This document shows positions 8,557 to 17,875 of a stretch of DNA of 64,000 nt, piece after piece (position 1 is the first letter of the stretch; each line of letters opens with the position of its first letter). This DNA is from Emcibacter sp. Its GTDB lineage: Bacteria; Pseudomonadota; Alphaproteobacteria; Sphingomonadales; Emcibacteraceae. The translations under genes were made by a program, and so were the position numbers. Location: contig NZ_OY776217.1 in assembly GCF_963675455.1 (NCBI RefSeq), positions 2,094,001 through 2,158,000 on the forward strand. The letters are read 5' to 3'. The notes under the pieces were generated by a model. That model was not told where the DNA came from. It saw nothing but the letters and a program-made list of their open reading frames with translations, and ran no database searches.

Positions 8557-9717
8557 ATGAGATATTTATTGCAGTTGGTTGTGTTTATTGCCATGGCGGG
8601 ACAAACCGTTCTTGCCGAAGAACAGCCCGAGCGGGCGCGTGATATTGGTATCCCGTTTGAGGGAACGCCCGGGGCGTTGAATGCCATTACGGATGTTGCG
8701 GGGGTCACCGTGGGGCATGAAACCATTATCCGGGACGAGGAAGACGGCAGAGCTGTCAGAACCGGCGTGACCGCAATTCTGCCCCGTGGCAAGGTGACAA
8801 GTAATTTGCCGGTTTTTGCAGCGTCCTTTGCCCTGAACGGCAACGGGGAAATGACCGGAACGGCCTGGATTGAGGAATCTGGTATGCTTGAAGGGCCCGT
8901 TATGCTGACCAATACCCATAGTGTCGGGGTTGTCCGTGACGCGACGATCGCCTGGCGGGTCGCGGCTGGCGGCGCCGATGCCAGCGGTTACTGGTGGTCC
9001 CTGCCGGTAGTGGCGGAAACCTGGGACGGGGATCTCAACGATATTAACGGTTTCCACGTTAAGCCTGAGCACGCCCGGGCGGCGCTTGACCATGCAACAG
9101 GCGGAGCGGTGGCCGAAGGCAATGTGGGCGGCGGCACCGGCATGATCTGCCATGAATTCAAATGCGGGATCGGCACGTCTTCACGGGTGGTGAAAACCAC
9201 GGACGGTCCCTTTACGGTTGGCGTCCTGGTTCAGGCCAACTACGGCGTCCGGGATACCCTGCAGATTGCCGGGGTGCCGGTCGGCAGGCATATGAGAGAT
9301 CATCTCCTTTATGCCGGGGGAGAGACAATGGCCCCGGATTCGGGCTCCATCATCATTGTGGTGGCAACCGATGCGCCGCTATTGCCGCATCAGATGAAGC
9401 GGCTCGCCAAAAGGGCTTCGATGGGCCTTGCCCGCAACGGCAGTTATGCAGGCAACGGTTCGGGGGATATTTTTATCGCCTTTTCAACAGCAAATGACAA
9501 GGCGGTGCAGAACGGCCCTGCAGTTCCCCTGACCATGATGACCAATGATTCGCTGGATCCGCTTTTCCTCGCCACTGTGCAGGCGACGGAAGAGGCCATT
9601 ATCAATGCCATGATTGCGGCGAAGGATATGAAGGGACAAAATGGTTATGAGGTGAAAGCTATTTCTCATGAAAAACTGAGGGAAGTTCTCAAAACCTATA
9701 ACAGGCTTGCAAACTAG
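8557..9717 (+). CDS. DmpA-type (P1, family S58) aminopeptidase, secreted
   Basis: A 386-residue member of the DmpA/BapA group, N-terminal nucleophile-like hydrolases that self-cleave into alpha and beta chains and remove N-terminal residues, including D- and beta-amino acids in some members. A signal peptide (MRYLLQLVVFIAMAGQTVLA) leads to the family opening ARDIGIPFEGTPGALNAITD and VAGVTVGH. The conserved GNVGGGTGMICHEFKCGIG block is followed by T-S-S-R with the candidate nucleophile/self-cleavage serines at residues 208-209. Two adjacent ATGs (8554, 8557) are possible starts; the AGGA site favours 8557. It ends at a strong hairpin shared with the convergent S9 peptidase gene. Substrate specificity is not predictable. 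Confidence 0.88.
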   Translation: MRYLLQLVVFIAMAGQTVLAEEQPERARDIGIPFEGTPGALNAITDVAGVTVGHETIIRDEEDGRAVRTGVTAILPRGKVTSNLPVFAASFALNGNGEMTGTAWIEESGMLEGPVMLTNTHSVGVVRDATIAWRVAAGGADASGYWWSLPVVAETWDGDLNDINGFHVKPEHARAALDHATGGAVAEGNVGGGTGMICHEFKCGIGTSSRVVKTTDGPFTVGVLVQANYGVRDTLQIAGVPVGRHMRDHLLYAGGETMAPDSGSIIIVVATDAPLLPHQMKRLAKRASMGLARNGSYAGNGSGDIFIAFSTANDKAVQNGPAVPLTMMTNDSLDPLFLATVQATEEAIINAMIAAKDMKGQNGYEVKAISHEKLREVLKTYNRLAN

Positions 9718-9724
9718 AGTGGAA

Positions 9725-9753
9725 GTCCGGCCGGCGGAAAATGCCGGCCGGAC
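9725..9753. terminator. Bidirectional hairpin between convergent peptidase genes
   Basis: A perfect 11-base inverted repeat, GTCCGGCCGGC (9725-9735) and GCCGGCCGGAC (9743-9753), with a 7-base loop lies between the stop of the DmpA-type gene (9717) and the stop of the S9 peptidase gene (9762). On the plus strand it is followed by an A/T-rich tail. It probably terminates transcription mainly from the left. Confidence 0.8.
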
Positions 9754-9761
9754 AATATATT

Positions 9762-11918
9762 TTATTCCTTAATGCCGATCAGATCGAAGAAAAAGGCCAG
9801 TTCAAGCGCCTTGTCCCGATATTGTTTGTAGCGACCGGAAGAGCCGCCGTGACCGGCGTCCATATTCACATCAAAGATCAAAAGGTTGTCGTCTGTCTTG
9901 TAATCACGCAGTTTGGCAACCCACTTGGCAGGTTCGAAATACTGCACCTGTGAATCACGCAATCCGGTGGTCACCATGATGTTCGGATAATCCTTGCGTT
10001 CCACATTGTCATAAGGCGAATAGGATTTCATATAGTCATAATATCCCTTTTCATTCGGGTTGCCCCATTCGTCATATTCGTTTGTGGTCAGCGGGATTGA
10101 ACTGTCCAGCATCGTGGTAACCACATCGACGAACGGCACCTGGGCCGCCACTCCCTTGTAGAGTTCCGGCGCCATGTTGAGGACGGCGCCCATCAGAAGC
10201 CCGCCGGCGCTTAGGCCTACGGCAAAAACCTTGTCCTTGTCCCCATATCCCTGGGCGGTAAGGCCCTTGGTGACGTCGATGAAGTCGGTGAAGGAGTTTT
10301 TCTTGTGATACAGCTTGCCGTCCTCGTACCACTCCCGTCCCAGCATCTGACTGCCGCGAATATGGGCCAGGGCATACACAAAGCCCCGGTCGAGAATGGA
10401 CAGTCTGGCGGCGTCAAATGTAGCCTCCTCAGTATCGCCATATGATCCGTAGGCATATTGATACAGCGGGTTGGTGCCGTCTTTTTTGAATTTGTCCTTA
10501 CGGTAGACGAGGGAAACCGGCACTTCCTTGCCGTCCCTTGCCTTGATAAAGATTCGTTCGCTGGCGTAATTGGTCGGATCAAAACCACCAAGGATTTCTT
10601 CCTGTTTCAGGATGGTGCGCCGTCCGTCCGTCAGGTCATATTCATACACCGTATCAGGTGTGGTCAGGCTGCTGTAAAAAACGCGCATCTTATCTGTGTT
10701 GATTTCCGGGTTGTAGCCGAAATAGGCGGCATAGGCCGGGTCATCAAATTTCAGGAAGCTGTTCTGGCCGGTCTGGATATTCTGCACGCGGAGGCGGGTG
10801 ACTCCGTGTTCCTTTTCCCTGACAACCAGATACTCCGAGAAAACCTCGAAGTCGGAAACGTAGACGTCAGGCCGGTGAGGGATGACATCGACCCATTTTG
10901 ATTTGTCGCTTGTCTCTTTGCCGGAAACTTTCATCAGGCGGAAATTTTTGGCGTTCCAGTTGGTGCGGATATAATAGTCGTCGCCCAGTTTGGAGAATTC
11001 ATATTCATGGCCTTCCTCGATAGAAAGGAACGGCGTGAACTCACTTTCCGGTTGATCGGCATCGATGATGTCCGCACCGGTCTTTGTGGTATGTTTATGG
11101 AAAATATAGATCACACTGTCGTCACGGGTTTTCCCGATGTAGGTGTAAAAGGTGGGATCTTTCTCTTCATAAACCAGGACGTCGTCTTTCTGGTCCGTGC
11201 CAAGTATGTGACGATAAACCTGGTACCCCAGCAGGGTCTGCAGGTCTTTTTTGATATAAAATACGGTTTTGTTGTCATCGGCCCAGACAATAACACCGGA
11301 GGTATTTTCCAGTCTGTCGTCGTAAGTCTGTCCCGTGGCTAAATTTTTGAATTCGATGATATACAGGCGCCGGCTCAGGGCATCTGTGGAATAGGCCAGA
11401 ATATTGTTGTTTGTGCTGACCGCCAGTCCGCCGAGGGAGAAAAATTCTTTGCCTTCCGCCAGCTTGTTCACATTCAGGATAATTTCTTCGTCGGCGTCCA
11501 TGGTGCTGGCACGTCGGGCGTAAACCGGATATTCTTGGTCGCCTGTGAAATTGCTGTAGTACCAGTATCCGTTCTTTTTATAGGGTACGGATGAATCGTC
11601 TCGCTTGATACGTCCCTTGATCTCCTCGAAAAGTTTTGCCTGCAAGCCTTCTGTATGGGCCATCACGCTTTTGGTGTAGGCGTTTTCTGCGTCAAGATAG
11701 GCAAGGACTTCCGGATCCTTGCGGTCGTCGTCCCTGAGCCAGTAATAATCGTCAACCCTAACATCGCCATGGATTTCCATCGTGTAGGGAACTTTTTTGG
11801 CCACCGGGGCTTTGACGGTTTCGGATTGTTCCGAGGAGGCAGTATTTTGAGGGGTGCTGTTATCACACCCCCAAAGGGCCAGTGTCAGGCCCAGGGCAAG
11901 TATCGGAGTTATTTTCAT
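9762..11918 (-). CDS. ptrB: Prolyl oligopeptidase family (S9A, oligopeptidase B-like) lipoprotein
   Basis: A 718-residue serine peptidase of family S9A. The N-terminus is a lipoprotein signal (MKITPILALGLTLALWGCDN; lipobox L-W-G-C), so the enzyme should be membrane-anchored rather than cytosolic as in E. coli protease II. Residues about 70-410 form the beta-propeller (YYWLRDDDRKDPEVLAYL opening is typical), and the C-terminal hydrolase carries the nucleophile in VGLSAGGLLMG at about residue 570 and the His in MDAGHGGSSGR near the end. Such enzymes cut short peptides after basic or proline residues. An AAGGG site supports ATG 11918. It is third in a minus-strand run with a TPR-sulfotransferase and a TonB receptor upstream, with only 64 bases between it and its neighbour. 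Confidence 0.92.
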   Translation of the reverse strand: MKITPILALGLTLALWGCDNSTPQNTASSEQSETVKAPVAKKVPYTMEIHGDVRVDDYYWLRDDDRKDPEVLAYLDAENAYTKSVMAHTEGLQAKLFEEIKGRIKRDDSSVPYKKNGYWYYSNFTGDQEYPVYARRASTMDADEEIILNVNKLAEGKEFFSLGGLAVSTNNNILAYSTDALSRRLYIIEFKNLATGQTYDDRLENTSGVIVWADDNKTVFYIKKDLQTLLGYQVYRHILGTDQKDDVLVYEEKDPTFYTYIGKTRDDSVIYIFHKHTTKTGADIIDADQPESEFTPFLSIEEGHEYEFSKLGDDYYIRTNWNAKNFRLMKVSGKETSDKSKWVDVIPHRPDVYVSDFEVFSEYLVVREKEHGVTRLRVQNIQTGQNSFLKFDDPAYAAYFGYNPEINTDKMRVFYSSLTTPDTVYEYDLTDGRRTILKQEEILGGFDPTNYASERIFIKARDGKEVPVSLVYRKDKFKKDGTNPLYQYAYGSYGDTEEATFDAARLSILDRGFVYALAHIRGSQMLGREWYEDGKLYHKKNSFTDFIDVTKGLTAQGYGDKDKVFAVGLSAGGLLMGAVLNMAPELYKGVAAQVPFVDVVTTMLDSSIPLTTNEYDEWGNPNEKGYYDYMKSYSPYDNVERKDYPNIMVTTGLRDSQVQYFEPAKWVAKLRDYKTDDNLLIFDVNMDAGHGGSSGRYKQYRDKALELAFFFDLIGIKE

Positions 11919-11982
11919 CTGGTATCCCTTCAAGTGTTGTCTTTCGGCTTATGTTCATTGCGGGCCACCTTTGGACGGTTGG

Positions 11983-13992
11983 CTAAAGTCCCGCATAATC
12001 CTTAAATCGTTCCAGTGTGTCAGCGCCGAGCGCGTCTTTCAGCGGTTGCAGATGTGCCTCGAAATGCTGCCAGACACCTTTGCTTTTCCGGTAAATCGGT
12101 TGCCGGACCTGCTGGGAACTGGCGGTCCGGACTGCCCGCTTGTTTTTGTAAAATTCAAAACATTGATCTTCTACATCCACGCCGCAGTGGTCGAGCAGGC
12201 GGCTGATCTGGTGTTCCGTGTCCTCGATCATATTTTCATACTGGACACAATGTACCTTGCCGGGGAGAACCTTGTTCCAGTGGTCCATGACTGTCAGGTA
12301 ACTGTTGTAATAGTGGCCAATATTTTCAAGGTTGTAGCTGAATTCATGCCCGCCGGCGAAATGCTGCTTGAAGCAACTGAAGCCGCCGTCAAGGGGATGT
12401 CGGCGCGCGTCAATGATGATCGCATCGGGCAGGATCATATGCAGGAGTCCGACCCGTTCGAAATTTGTCGGCAGTTTATCAATGAAATAAGGTTTATCCG
12501 TCCGGTATAAAGCCGTTTCATCCAGATAGGATTGGCCGAAGGCCGCGAGTTCGGCAGGTGTGAAGCCGGCCAAAGACATGGGATAGGCGACATGCCGCCT
12601 GCCGCCTTCGATGTTGATGCGCCGGACAAGATTGGGCAGGTTGACCAACTCCATCGTGCCTTCGATCTGGCTGTGGCTGGACAGGATCTGTTCAATCAGG
12701 GTCGACCCTGCGCGGGGCAGCCCGACGATAAAGATCGGTGTCGGTCCCTTTGCGGCCGGTGCCGCCTGTCGGGCAAGTAGTTCGGGAGTGAAAACATCAC
12801 GGATTTCGCCGCAGATATCCCGAAAGCGGTCGCTGCTGAAGCTAATGTCCGGGCGCAGTTCGTTGGCAAGCCTGTACCAGTGGAAAGCGTCCTCATAAAG
12901 ACCGTCATCCTCGAAGGCCTTGCCAAGCGCAAAGGCGGCCTGGGTGCGCTGGGCAGGCAGAACTGATGTGTTTTCAGCCAGTTGCCGCATGATATCCCTA
13001 TCTTCTTTAGAGAATTTGTGGGTTTTCATGTCGGCCAGCGCCCACCAGCCGGCTCCGTTATCAGGTGTGCTGGTGATGCTGGTGTTATAGGCCTTTACGG
13101 CCTGTTCGCTGTTCCCCATGATTTTCAGCATGTGGCCGCGAAGCAATTCAAGGTTGCCCCGTTCAAGGTCCGTGAGAGAACAGCGGGACAGGGCCTTGTC
13201 ATAGGCGGCGAGACTTTTTTCGTAATTGCCGCAATGGCTGTGCAGGCGTCCGACCATCTGCCAGTTGGCAGCTTTGTCAGGATCCAGTTCCGCGACCGTT
13301 TCGGCCTCTGTCACACCTTCGGCATAATTTCCGGTTTCCTCAAGACTGCTGACCAGCGCCGTTCTTAGAATGGTGTCGATGGGGAAATGTTCCAGGCCAT
13401 GGCGCAGGATTTTGGCGCTTTCTTCATGGGCACCGACGGTGGTGGCCAGATGCGCGAGGGCATAGGCCGCTTTGGGATGTCCGGGCAGTTTGGCCAGAAT
13501 GTTGCGGGCGATCTGCTCTGCATCGGCAAAACGGGAGCTGCCCATGGCGGATTGTATCTTTTTGTATTCTTCACTGAAGGGATCGGTGTCACTTGCTTTG
13601 GCAAAGGCGTCTTTCGAGGCGTCAAATTGTCCGAGATCAAAATAGAGTTTAACCAGATAACACCAGGCCTGATAAAAACCGGGATTAATCTCTGTTGATC
13701 TTTCAAAGGATTCGACGGCCTGCGCGGAGTTGCCGGCTTTTATATGGGCGAAGGCCAGGTCGCCGTGGGCGGCATAGGAATTCGGATGATGCTTTGTCGC
13801 CTGTTTAAAAACCTCGAAGGCGGCGGGAAAGTCGCCTTTACGCATCAGGGCCGATCCCAGGATACTGAGGGTCAATTCGTCGTTCGGGGTTGTTTCAAGT
13901 TGCTTGCGCAGCATGCTGATGGCGGCATCTGCCTGTCCGGTCTGAAGGAGACGTGTTGACTCCTGATAGAGCTGCTGAAGCGACATAGGCAT
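11983..13992 (-). CDS. TPR-repeat sulfotransferase
   Basis: A 669-residue two-part protein. Residues about 5-380 are tetratricopeptide repeats (for example AAFEVFKQATKHHPNSYAAH, EKSLAAYDKALSRCSL). Residues about 415-650 are a PAPS-dependent sulfotransferase: the 5'-phosphosulfate-binding loop PIFIVGLPRAGSTLIEQIL is at 418-436 and the 3'-phosphate-binding region IIDARRHPLDGGFSCF lies near 530. No signal peptide is visible, so it should be cytosolic. The sulfate acceptor is unknown; TPRs suggest a protein or peptide substrate. It sits between a TonB-dependent receptor (66 bases upstream) and a peptidase lipoprotein (64 bases downstream) on the same strand. Two ATGs (13992, 13986) are both possible. 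Confidence 0.88.
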   Translation of the reverse strand: MPMSLQQLYQESTRLLQTGQADAAISMLRKQLETTPNDELTLSILGSALMRKGDFPAAFEVFKQATKHHPNSYAAHGDLAFAHIKAGNSAQAVESFERSTEINPGFYQAWCYLVKLYFDLGQFDASKDAFAKASDTDPFSEEYKKIQSAMGSSRFADAEQIARNILAKLPGHPKAAYALAHLATTVGAHEESAKILRHGLEHFPIDTILRTALVSSLEETGNYAEGVTEAETVAELDPDKAANWQMVGRLHSHCGNYEKSLAAYDKALSRCSLTDLERGNLELLRGHMLKIMGNSEQAVKAYNTSITSTPDNGAGWWALADMKTHKFSKEDRDIMRQLAENTSVLPAQRTQAAFALGKAFEDDGLYEDAFHWYRLANELRPDISFSSDRFRDICGEIRDVFTPELLARQAAPAAKGPTPIFIVGLPRAGSTLIEQILSSHSQIEGTMELVNLPNLVRRINIEGGRRHVAYPMSLAGFTPAELAAFGQSYLDETALYRTDKPYFIDKLPTNFERVGLLHMILPDAIIIDARRHPLDGGFSCFKQHFAGGHEFSYNLENIGHYYNSYLTVMDHWNKVLPGKVHCVQYENMIEDTEHQISRLLDHCGVDVEDQCFEFYKNKRAVRTASSQQVRQPIYRKSKGVWQHFEAHLQPLKDALGADTLERFKDYAGL

Positions 13993-14016
13993 AAGGTCCG
14001 GGTCAGAGGAAGGAAC

Positions 14017-14036
14017 GACGGGCCCGGAGGCCCGCC
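14017..14036 (-). terminator. GC hairpin after TonB receptor gene
   Basis: An 8-base-pair stem (GGCGGGCC/GGCCCGTC on the minus strand, one G-T pair) closes a TCCG tetraloop 23 bases after the receptor stop. The tail (GTTCCTTCC) is only partly T-rich, so it may attenuate rather than end transcription into the sulfotransferase gene. Confidence 0.5.
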
Positions 14037-14058
14037 GTAATAGTCTTGCAGAATTTTA

Positions 14059-16455
14059 TCAGTATTTAAAGTCTACACGCAGGGTAAAGGTGCGTTCATC
14101 ACCATAAGTGTAATAGGCCGCACCGCCGCTCCGGTATTGTTGCTCTTTGTAAGTGGTGTAGTCCTTGTTCAGAATGTTGTCGACATAGAGGCTGACACGG
14201 GCATTGTCGGTTAACTGAATTGCACCGGACAAATTGACCGTCGCATAGCTTTCTGAGATATCTTCATCACGAGTATCAAAGTGTGATTTGTTCTCGCCAT
14301 ATCCTGTTACATCAAGACGAACTGAGGCCTCGTGATCCCTGATCATGAATTCCTGATCAAGGGCAACATAGAAGTTGTATTTCGGCACGAACGTCATGTT
14401 GTCACCGGCTTCCACACCAAGGACATCGTTGCTGATCAGCATCTTTGAGTCAGTGTATGACGCATTGACAAAAAGCGTAAGGCTGTCGGTAAGGCGAGCT
14501 GAACTTTCAAACTCGACACCTTTTGAGCGGGCAGCTGTGGCGCCTTCAGTATTGCCAATGTAGGAGAATCCGCAAGTAGCCATATATACACTTGTCTGAA
14601 CGTCAGACCAGTCGATCTGATATGCCGCGGCCGAGAATTGTAATCTGCGGTCCAGCAGGTTGCCTTTTACACCAATCTCGTAGTTTTTAATGGCATCTGA
14701 ATTATAGCGGTTAACGTAATTGGCCGCAGCTGGATCGTCAAAACAGTCAGCAGGCGGCTGCGGGCCGTTGTTGCCGCCGGGGCGATAGCCTTCTGAATAG
14801 ATGGCATAGATTGCCAGATCTTCATTTGGCATATAGGATACGCCGAATTTTTTCCGGAAGCCGTCTTCTGTTCCATCATCACCAAGGGTTTCATCCCTCT
14901 GGATGCCGCCATCGGGATCAACCCAGATGCCAGAAAGTTCAGTGATGAGCTCGTCTTTCAGGCTGAAGTAACGCAGGCCGCCCGTAATCTCGATCTTGCC
15001 GGATTCGCCAAGGTCGAAAGTATAGCTGGCTTCACCAAAGGCGGCGAATTCACGCTGGTCATACTGAATCACGTTGTAGTTATAGTTTTTGGTGCCGTCT
15101 CCATAAAGGTCAAGGCCGATCTGGGTCGGGTCACCGATTCCCCACCAGTATCCCCAGAGGTATGCAGCAATGGCACGACTTTTGTCGTCATTCGCATGAT
15201 ATTGCCACTGGTAATCAGGTGTCTTCAGGCCTTTGGATTTATCGTAAAATGCACCAACGGTCCATTCCAGTGGGCTATCGGTATTGTTCTGCAGGCGCAG
15301 TTCGTGGGTCCAGCGGTCTTCACCGTCCTTGTCAATAATCCAGGTCCGGAACAAATCCATTGAATCGGCCCGGGACCAGTAAGACTGACGCCCGTCATAG
15401 CGATACTCGCGATAGGACCCCACATAGGTCAGGTCGATACCGTCTATCAGGTCGTCTTTGGTGATGGCCAGGCTGACCAGGTTGGTTTTCTCTTCCTCAT
15501 AAGGATCCATAAGCTCCCAGATAGAGAATTTGGGATTGTGCCCGTCCAGCTGGCCGCCACGGCATTCCGTACGTTCACCGGTACATTCCGGGAAGGCAAG
15601 CTCGACATCATAGCCATAATCGGCAGCCGGGTTGGCTGTCAGGATGGCTTCATAATAATAACCCGGTTGCGACCGGTCAGCTGCGGCGCGAGTCGAATCA
15701 TGGTTCTTCATGTTGACATAGGTGAGGTTGACGTTCAGATCGTCGCTTGCCTGATACATCACCTGGGCGCGAATGAAATGACCGTTTTCATCACCGGAGG
15801 TGCCGGTATGGGTGTTATAAATTTTTCCCTGTTGGCTATGGGCGCTGCCAGTAACACGAAGGGCAAGTTTGTCGTCGATAAGCGGCAGGTTAAAACCCGC
15901 ATAACCACGGACGCCGATACCGTCCCGGTTCTTTTCGCTTGAGAACATGGTCGCGCCGAAAACTTCCGTTTCAGCGAGATTTGGTTTGTTGGTGATGACC
16001 TGGACGGTTCCGCCGATGGCGTTCGATCCCCACAGGGTGCCCTGTGGGCCGCGCAGCACCTCGACCCGCTCGACATCATAAAGGTCGCTGAAATCAAAGG
16101 GAATGCCGTCGGTGTAGGTAGATGTGGTGCCGGGCGTGGAATCATTGCCACCGGACAGGCCGCGGAGGATCAGTTCACCCTGGGGGCTTGCGGCACCGGC
16201 CACTGTGCGGAAGAAATCTTCCTTGTTGATCAGGTTGCGTTTCAGAATCTCGGTGCTTCCCACGACAGCGATGTTCATCGGTACTTCTGTCAAAAGTTCC
16301 TGTTTCTTGCGGGATGTAACGATGATTTCTTCAAAGGCGTAAGCTTCTGACTCATCGCTCTCTTGTGAGAAGGCGGGGGTGATTGCCATGCCGGCAAAGG
16401 CGACGCCGCACATCAGCGACATTCTTAGTGTTTTTTGGGGAAATATTGGTGACAT
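14059..16455 (-). CDS. TonB-dependent outer-membrane receptor
   Basis: A 798-residue outer-membrane receptor. Signal peptide MSPIFPQKTLRMSLMCGVAF ends near AFSQES; the TonB-box-like region FEEIIVTSRKKQELLTEVP follows, then the plug domain with DVERVEVLRGPQGTLWGSNAIGG near residue 125-150, then a 22-strand-type barrel ending in TFTLRVDFKY with terminal aromatic. The ending and the IIVTSRK/VEVLRGPQGTL pattern resemble the large sphingomonad-like receptor class rather than a siderophore receptor of known ligand. Start is supported by AGGAGAGGAAAC ahead of the ATG. Ligand unknown; downstream sulfotransferase and peptidase on the same strand suggest a peptide-related substrate as inference only. 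Confidence 0.93.
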   Translation of the reverse strand: MSPIFPQKTLRMSLMCGVAFAGMAITPAFSQESDESEAYAFEEIIVTSRKKQELLTEVPMNIAVVGSTEILKRNLINKEDFFRTVAGAASPQGELILRGLSGGNDSTPGTTSTYTDGIPFDFSDLYDVERVEVLRGPQGTLWGSNAIGGTVQVITNKPNLAETEVFGATMFSSEKNRDGIGVRGYAGFNLPLIDDKLALRVTGSAHSQQGKIYNTHTGTSGDENGHFIRAQVMYQASDDLNVNLTYVNMKNHDSTRAAADRSQPGYYYEAILTANPAADYGYDVELAFPECTGERTECRGGQLDGHNPKFSIWELMDPYEEEKTNLVSLAITKDDLIDGIDLTYVGSYREYRYDGRQSYWSRADSMDLFRTWIIDKDGEDRWTHELRLQNNTDSPLEWTVGAFYDKSKGLKTPDYQWQYHANDDKSRAIAAYLWGYWWGIGDPTQIGLDLYGDGTKNYNYNVIQYDQREFAAFGEASYTFDLGESGKIEITGGLRYFSLKDELITELSGIWVDPDGGIQRDETLGDDGTEDGFRKKFGVSYMPNEDLAIYAIYSEGYRPGGNNGPQPPADCFDDPAAANYVNRYNSDAIKNYEIGVKGNLLDRRLQFSAAAYQIDWSDVQTSVYMATCGFSYIGNTEGATAARSKGVEFESSARLTDSLTLFVNASYTDSKMLISNDVLGVEAGDNMTFVPKYNFYVALDQEFMIRDHEASVRLDVTGYGENKSHFDTRDEDISESYATVNLSGAIQLTDNARVSLYVDNILNKDYTTYKEQQYRSGGAAYYTYGDERTFTLRVDFKY

Positions 16456-17176
16456 TCTTTGTTTCCTCTCCTGTGGAATTTATAATGTTATATCTGGTCC
16501 GGGTCCGGGTCCGGGTTCGGGGGAGGGGTGCGGCCATCGATTCTGAATGCGGTGGCTCTCATATCATTTGCCCCCTGTATGGACACAGGTTACAGTTTTC
16601 CCGACGCACCAGGCTTGTGACTGCCCGACGCGTACCCGTTCTGTTTCTTGATGGTTAAGCTTTGAATTTACCCCTTCTCAGCGTTACCCCTCTGTAGATC
16701 CCTGCATGACTTTCAAGTGTTTCGCCACGCCATCTCTCCGGGATTTGTCGTCTGAATTACCCAGTGAGAAAGGTCTCTATCAGTGGAGTATAAATATCTG
16801 AGTCACGGATATCACTAACCAAGGCATCGTTTTTTGGCTCAATTTACTTTGCAAATTGACGGAATACTTATCATCTTGACAGATGCTGCGATAATGGGCA
16901 TGATTCTTTAATGTCTATTCGTTTGATATATAATGTTATTGTATGAAAGAATGAAGAGAATGTTCATATTTTATACAATTTGTTCATATAGCAGGGTGAA
17001 GGAAGAAGTGCATAAAAATTTGGCATAATAGTCATGTTCGATCATGCTATTCATTCACCCCAAGCGGTAATTAAATAATAAAAACCAATCGCCGATTGGT
17101 ATTTGGTTAGGAGAAAATGCTGTGCGGAGTATCCGTTATCTTCTGATTTGTCAGTTTGAAGGCAGAATGTGCAATT
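16456..17176. other. 720-base non-coding region between divergent receptor and Lrp genes
   Basis: No convincing gene is visible. Next to the receptor start is a hexamer run (GGTCCG unit, 16496-16519, three perfect copies and one variant). The middle holds an inverted repeat CAATTT...AAATTG (16840-16858). The right half is strongly A/T-rich with two copies of a TTCATAT-containing sequence near 16960-16990. The layout suggests divergent promoters and regulator sites, possibly for the Lrp/AsnC protein encoded at 17177, but no operator can be assigned with confidence. Confidence 0.5.
16496..16519. repeat. GGTCCG hexamer repeat in receptor leader
   Basis: Period-six repeat, three exact GGTCCG units followed by GGTTCG. 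It sits 41 bases ahead of the TonB receptor ATG, in the presumed 5' leader on the minus strand. Being non-coding, copy-number change would alter spacing rather than reading frame. Confidence 0.8.
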
Positions 17177-17608
17177 ATGGATAATCTGGACAGAAGCCTG
17201 CTGGAAATCCTGACGCTTGATGCGCGGAAATCCATTTCCACACTGGCGGGCGCGCTGAAAGTGTCCAGGGCAACTGTTACAGACAGAATCTCGAAACTGG
17301 AGCAGAGGGGCATAATCGAGGGTTATACCCTGCGCATAAACCGGGAATTCTCGCCCAAGAAAATTACCGCTCATGTTATGATCACTGTCGTTCCAAAGCT
17401 GGAGACACAGGTTATAGAGCAATTAAAAAAAATACACGGTATTCAATCTATTTTTACGGTCAGCGGTATGTATGACCTGATTGCTGTCTTGCAGAAGGAT
17501 TCAACAGAAGAGCTGGATTCAGAAATTGATTTTATACGCGAAACAGCCGGGGTCGAGAAAACCGTTACCAATGTCATTTTGTCTGCAAAACTGGACAACA
17601 ACCGATAA
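17177..17608 (+). CDS. Lrp/AsnC family transcriptional regulator
   Basis: A 143-residue regulator. The N-terminal winged helix-turn-helix is visible in LDRSLLEILTLDARKSISTL followed by KVSRATVTDRISKLEQRGII (residues about 4-50); the C-terminal RAM domain follows with VPKLETQVIEQLKKIHGIQ and SGMYDLIAVLQ. These proteins form octamers that wrap DNA and respond to amino acids. The frame is open from a TTG at 17156, but ATG 17177 matches the normal family N-terminus. It lies upstream of, and co-oriented with, an RND efflux pair (268-base gap) and divergent from a TonB receptor, either of which could be its target. Effector unknown. Confidence 0.9.
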   Translation: MDNLDRSLLEILTLDARKSISTLAGALKVSRATVTDRISKLEQRGIIEGYTLRINREFSPKKITAHVMITVVPKLETQVIEQLKKIHGIQSIFTVSGMYDLIAVLQKDSTEELDSEIDFIRETAGVEKTVTNVILSAKLDNNR

Positions 17609-17875
17609 AATCTCGATCGCTTCTGCCGGAGCGCGGCGGGAACAGGTGATGAGTATCGGAATTCTTTCAAACGGTGCCAGGCGCTCTTTTCTGTAAGTGG
17701 TCACGAGATATCGGGATTTCTTAAACGAAGAGCCTTGCGCAGAAAGGCCTGTGCCGTTTAGAGTTATACAGAAGGGAGCATAATTCTCTCCCTGATTTAA
17801 AGCTTACATATACTCCGTGCTGAACAGGTGGGGAGGGGGCGGTTAAGTTGCCCGGAACGAAGAAAAGAGGCCTGC

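Noticed and set aside
16496..16519. Possible CRISPR-like or satellite repeat
   Set aside because: Units of six bases without spacers; a simple tandem repeat only.
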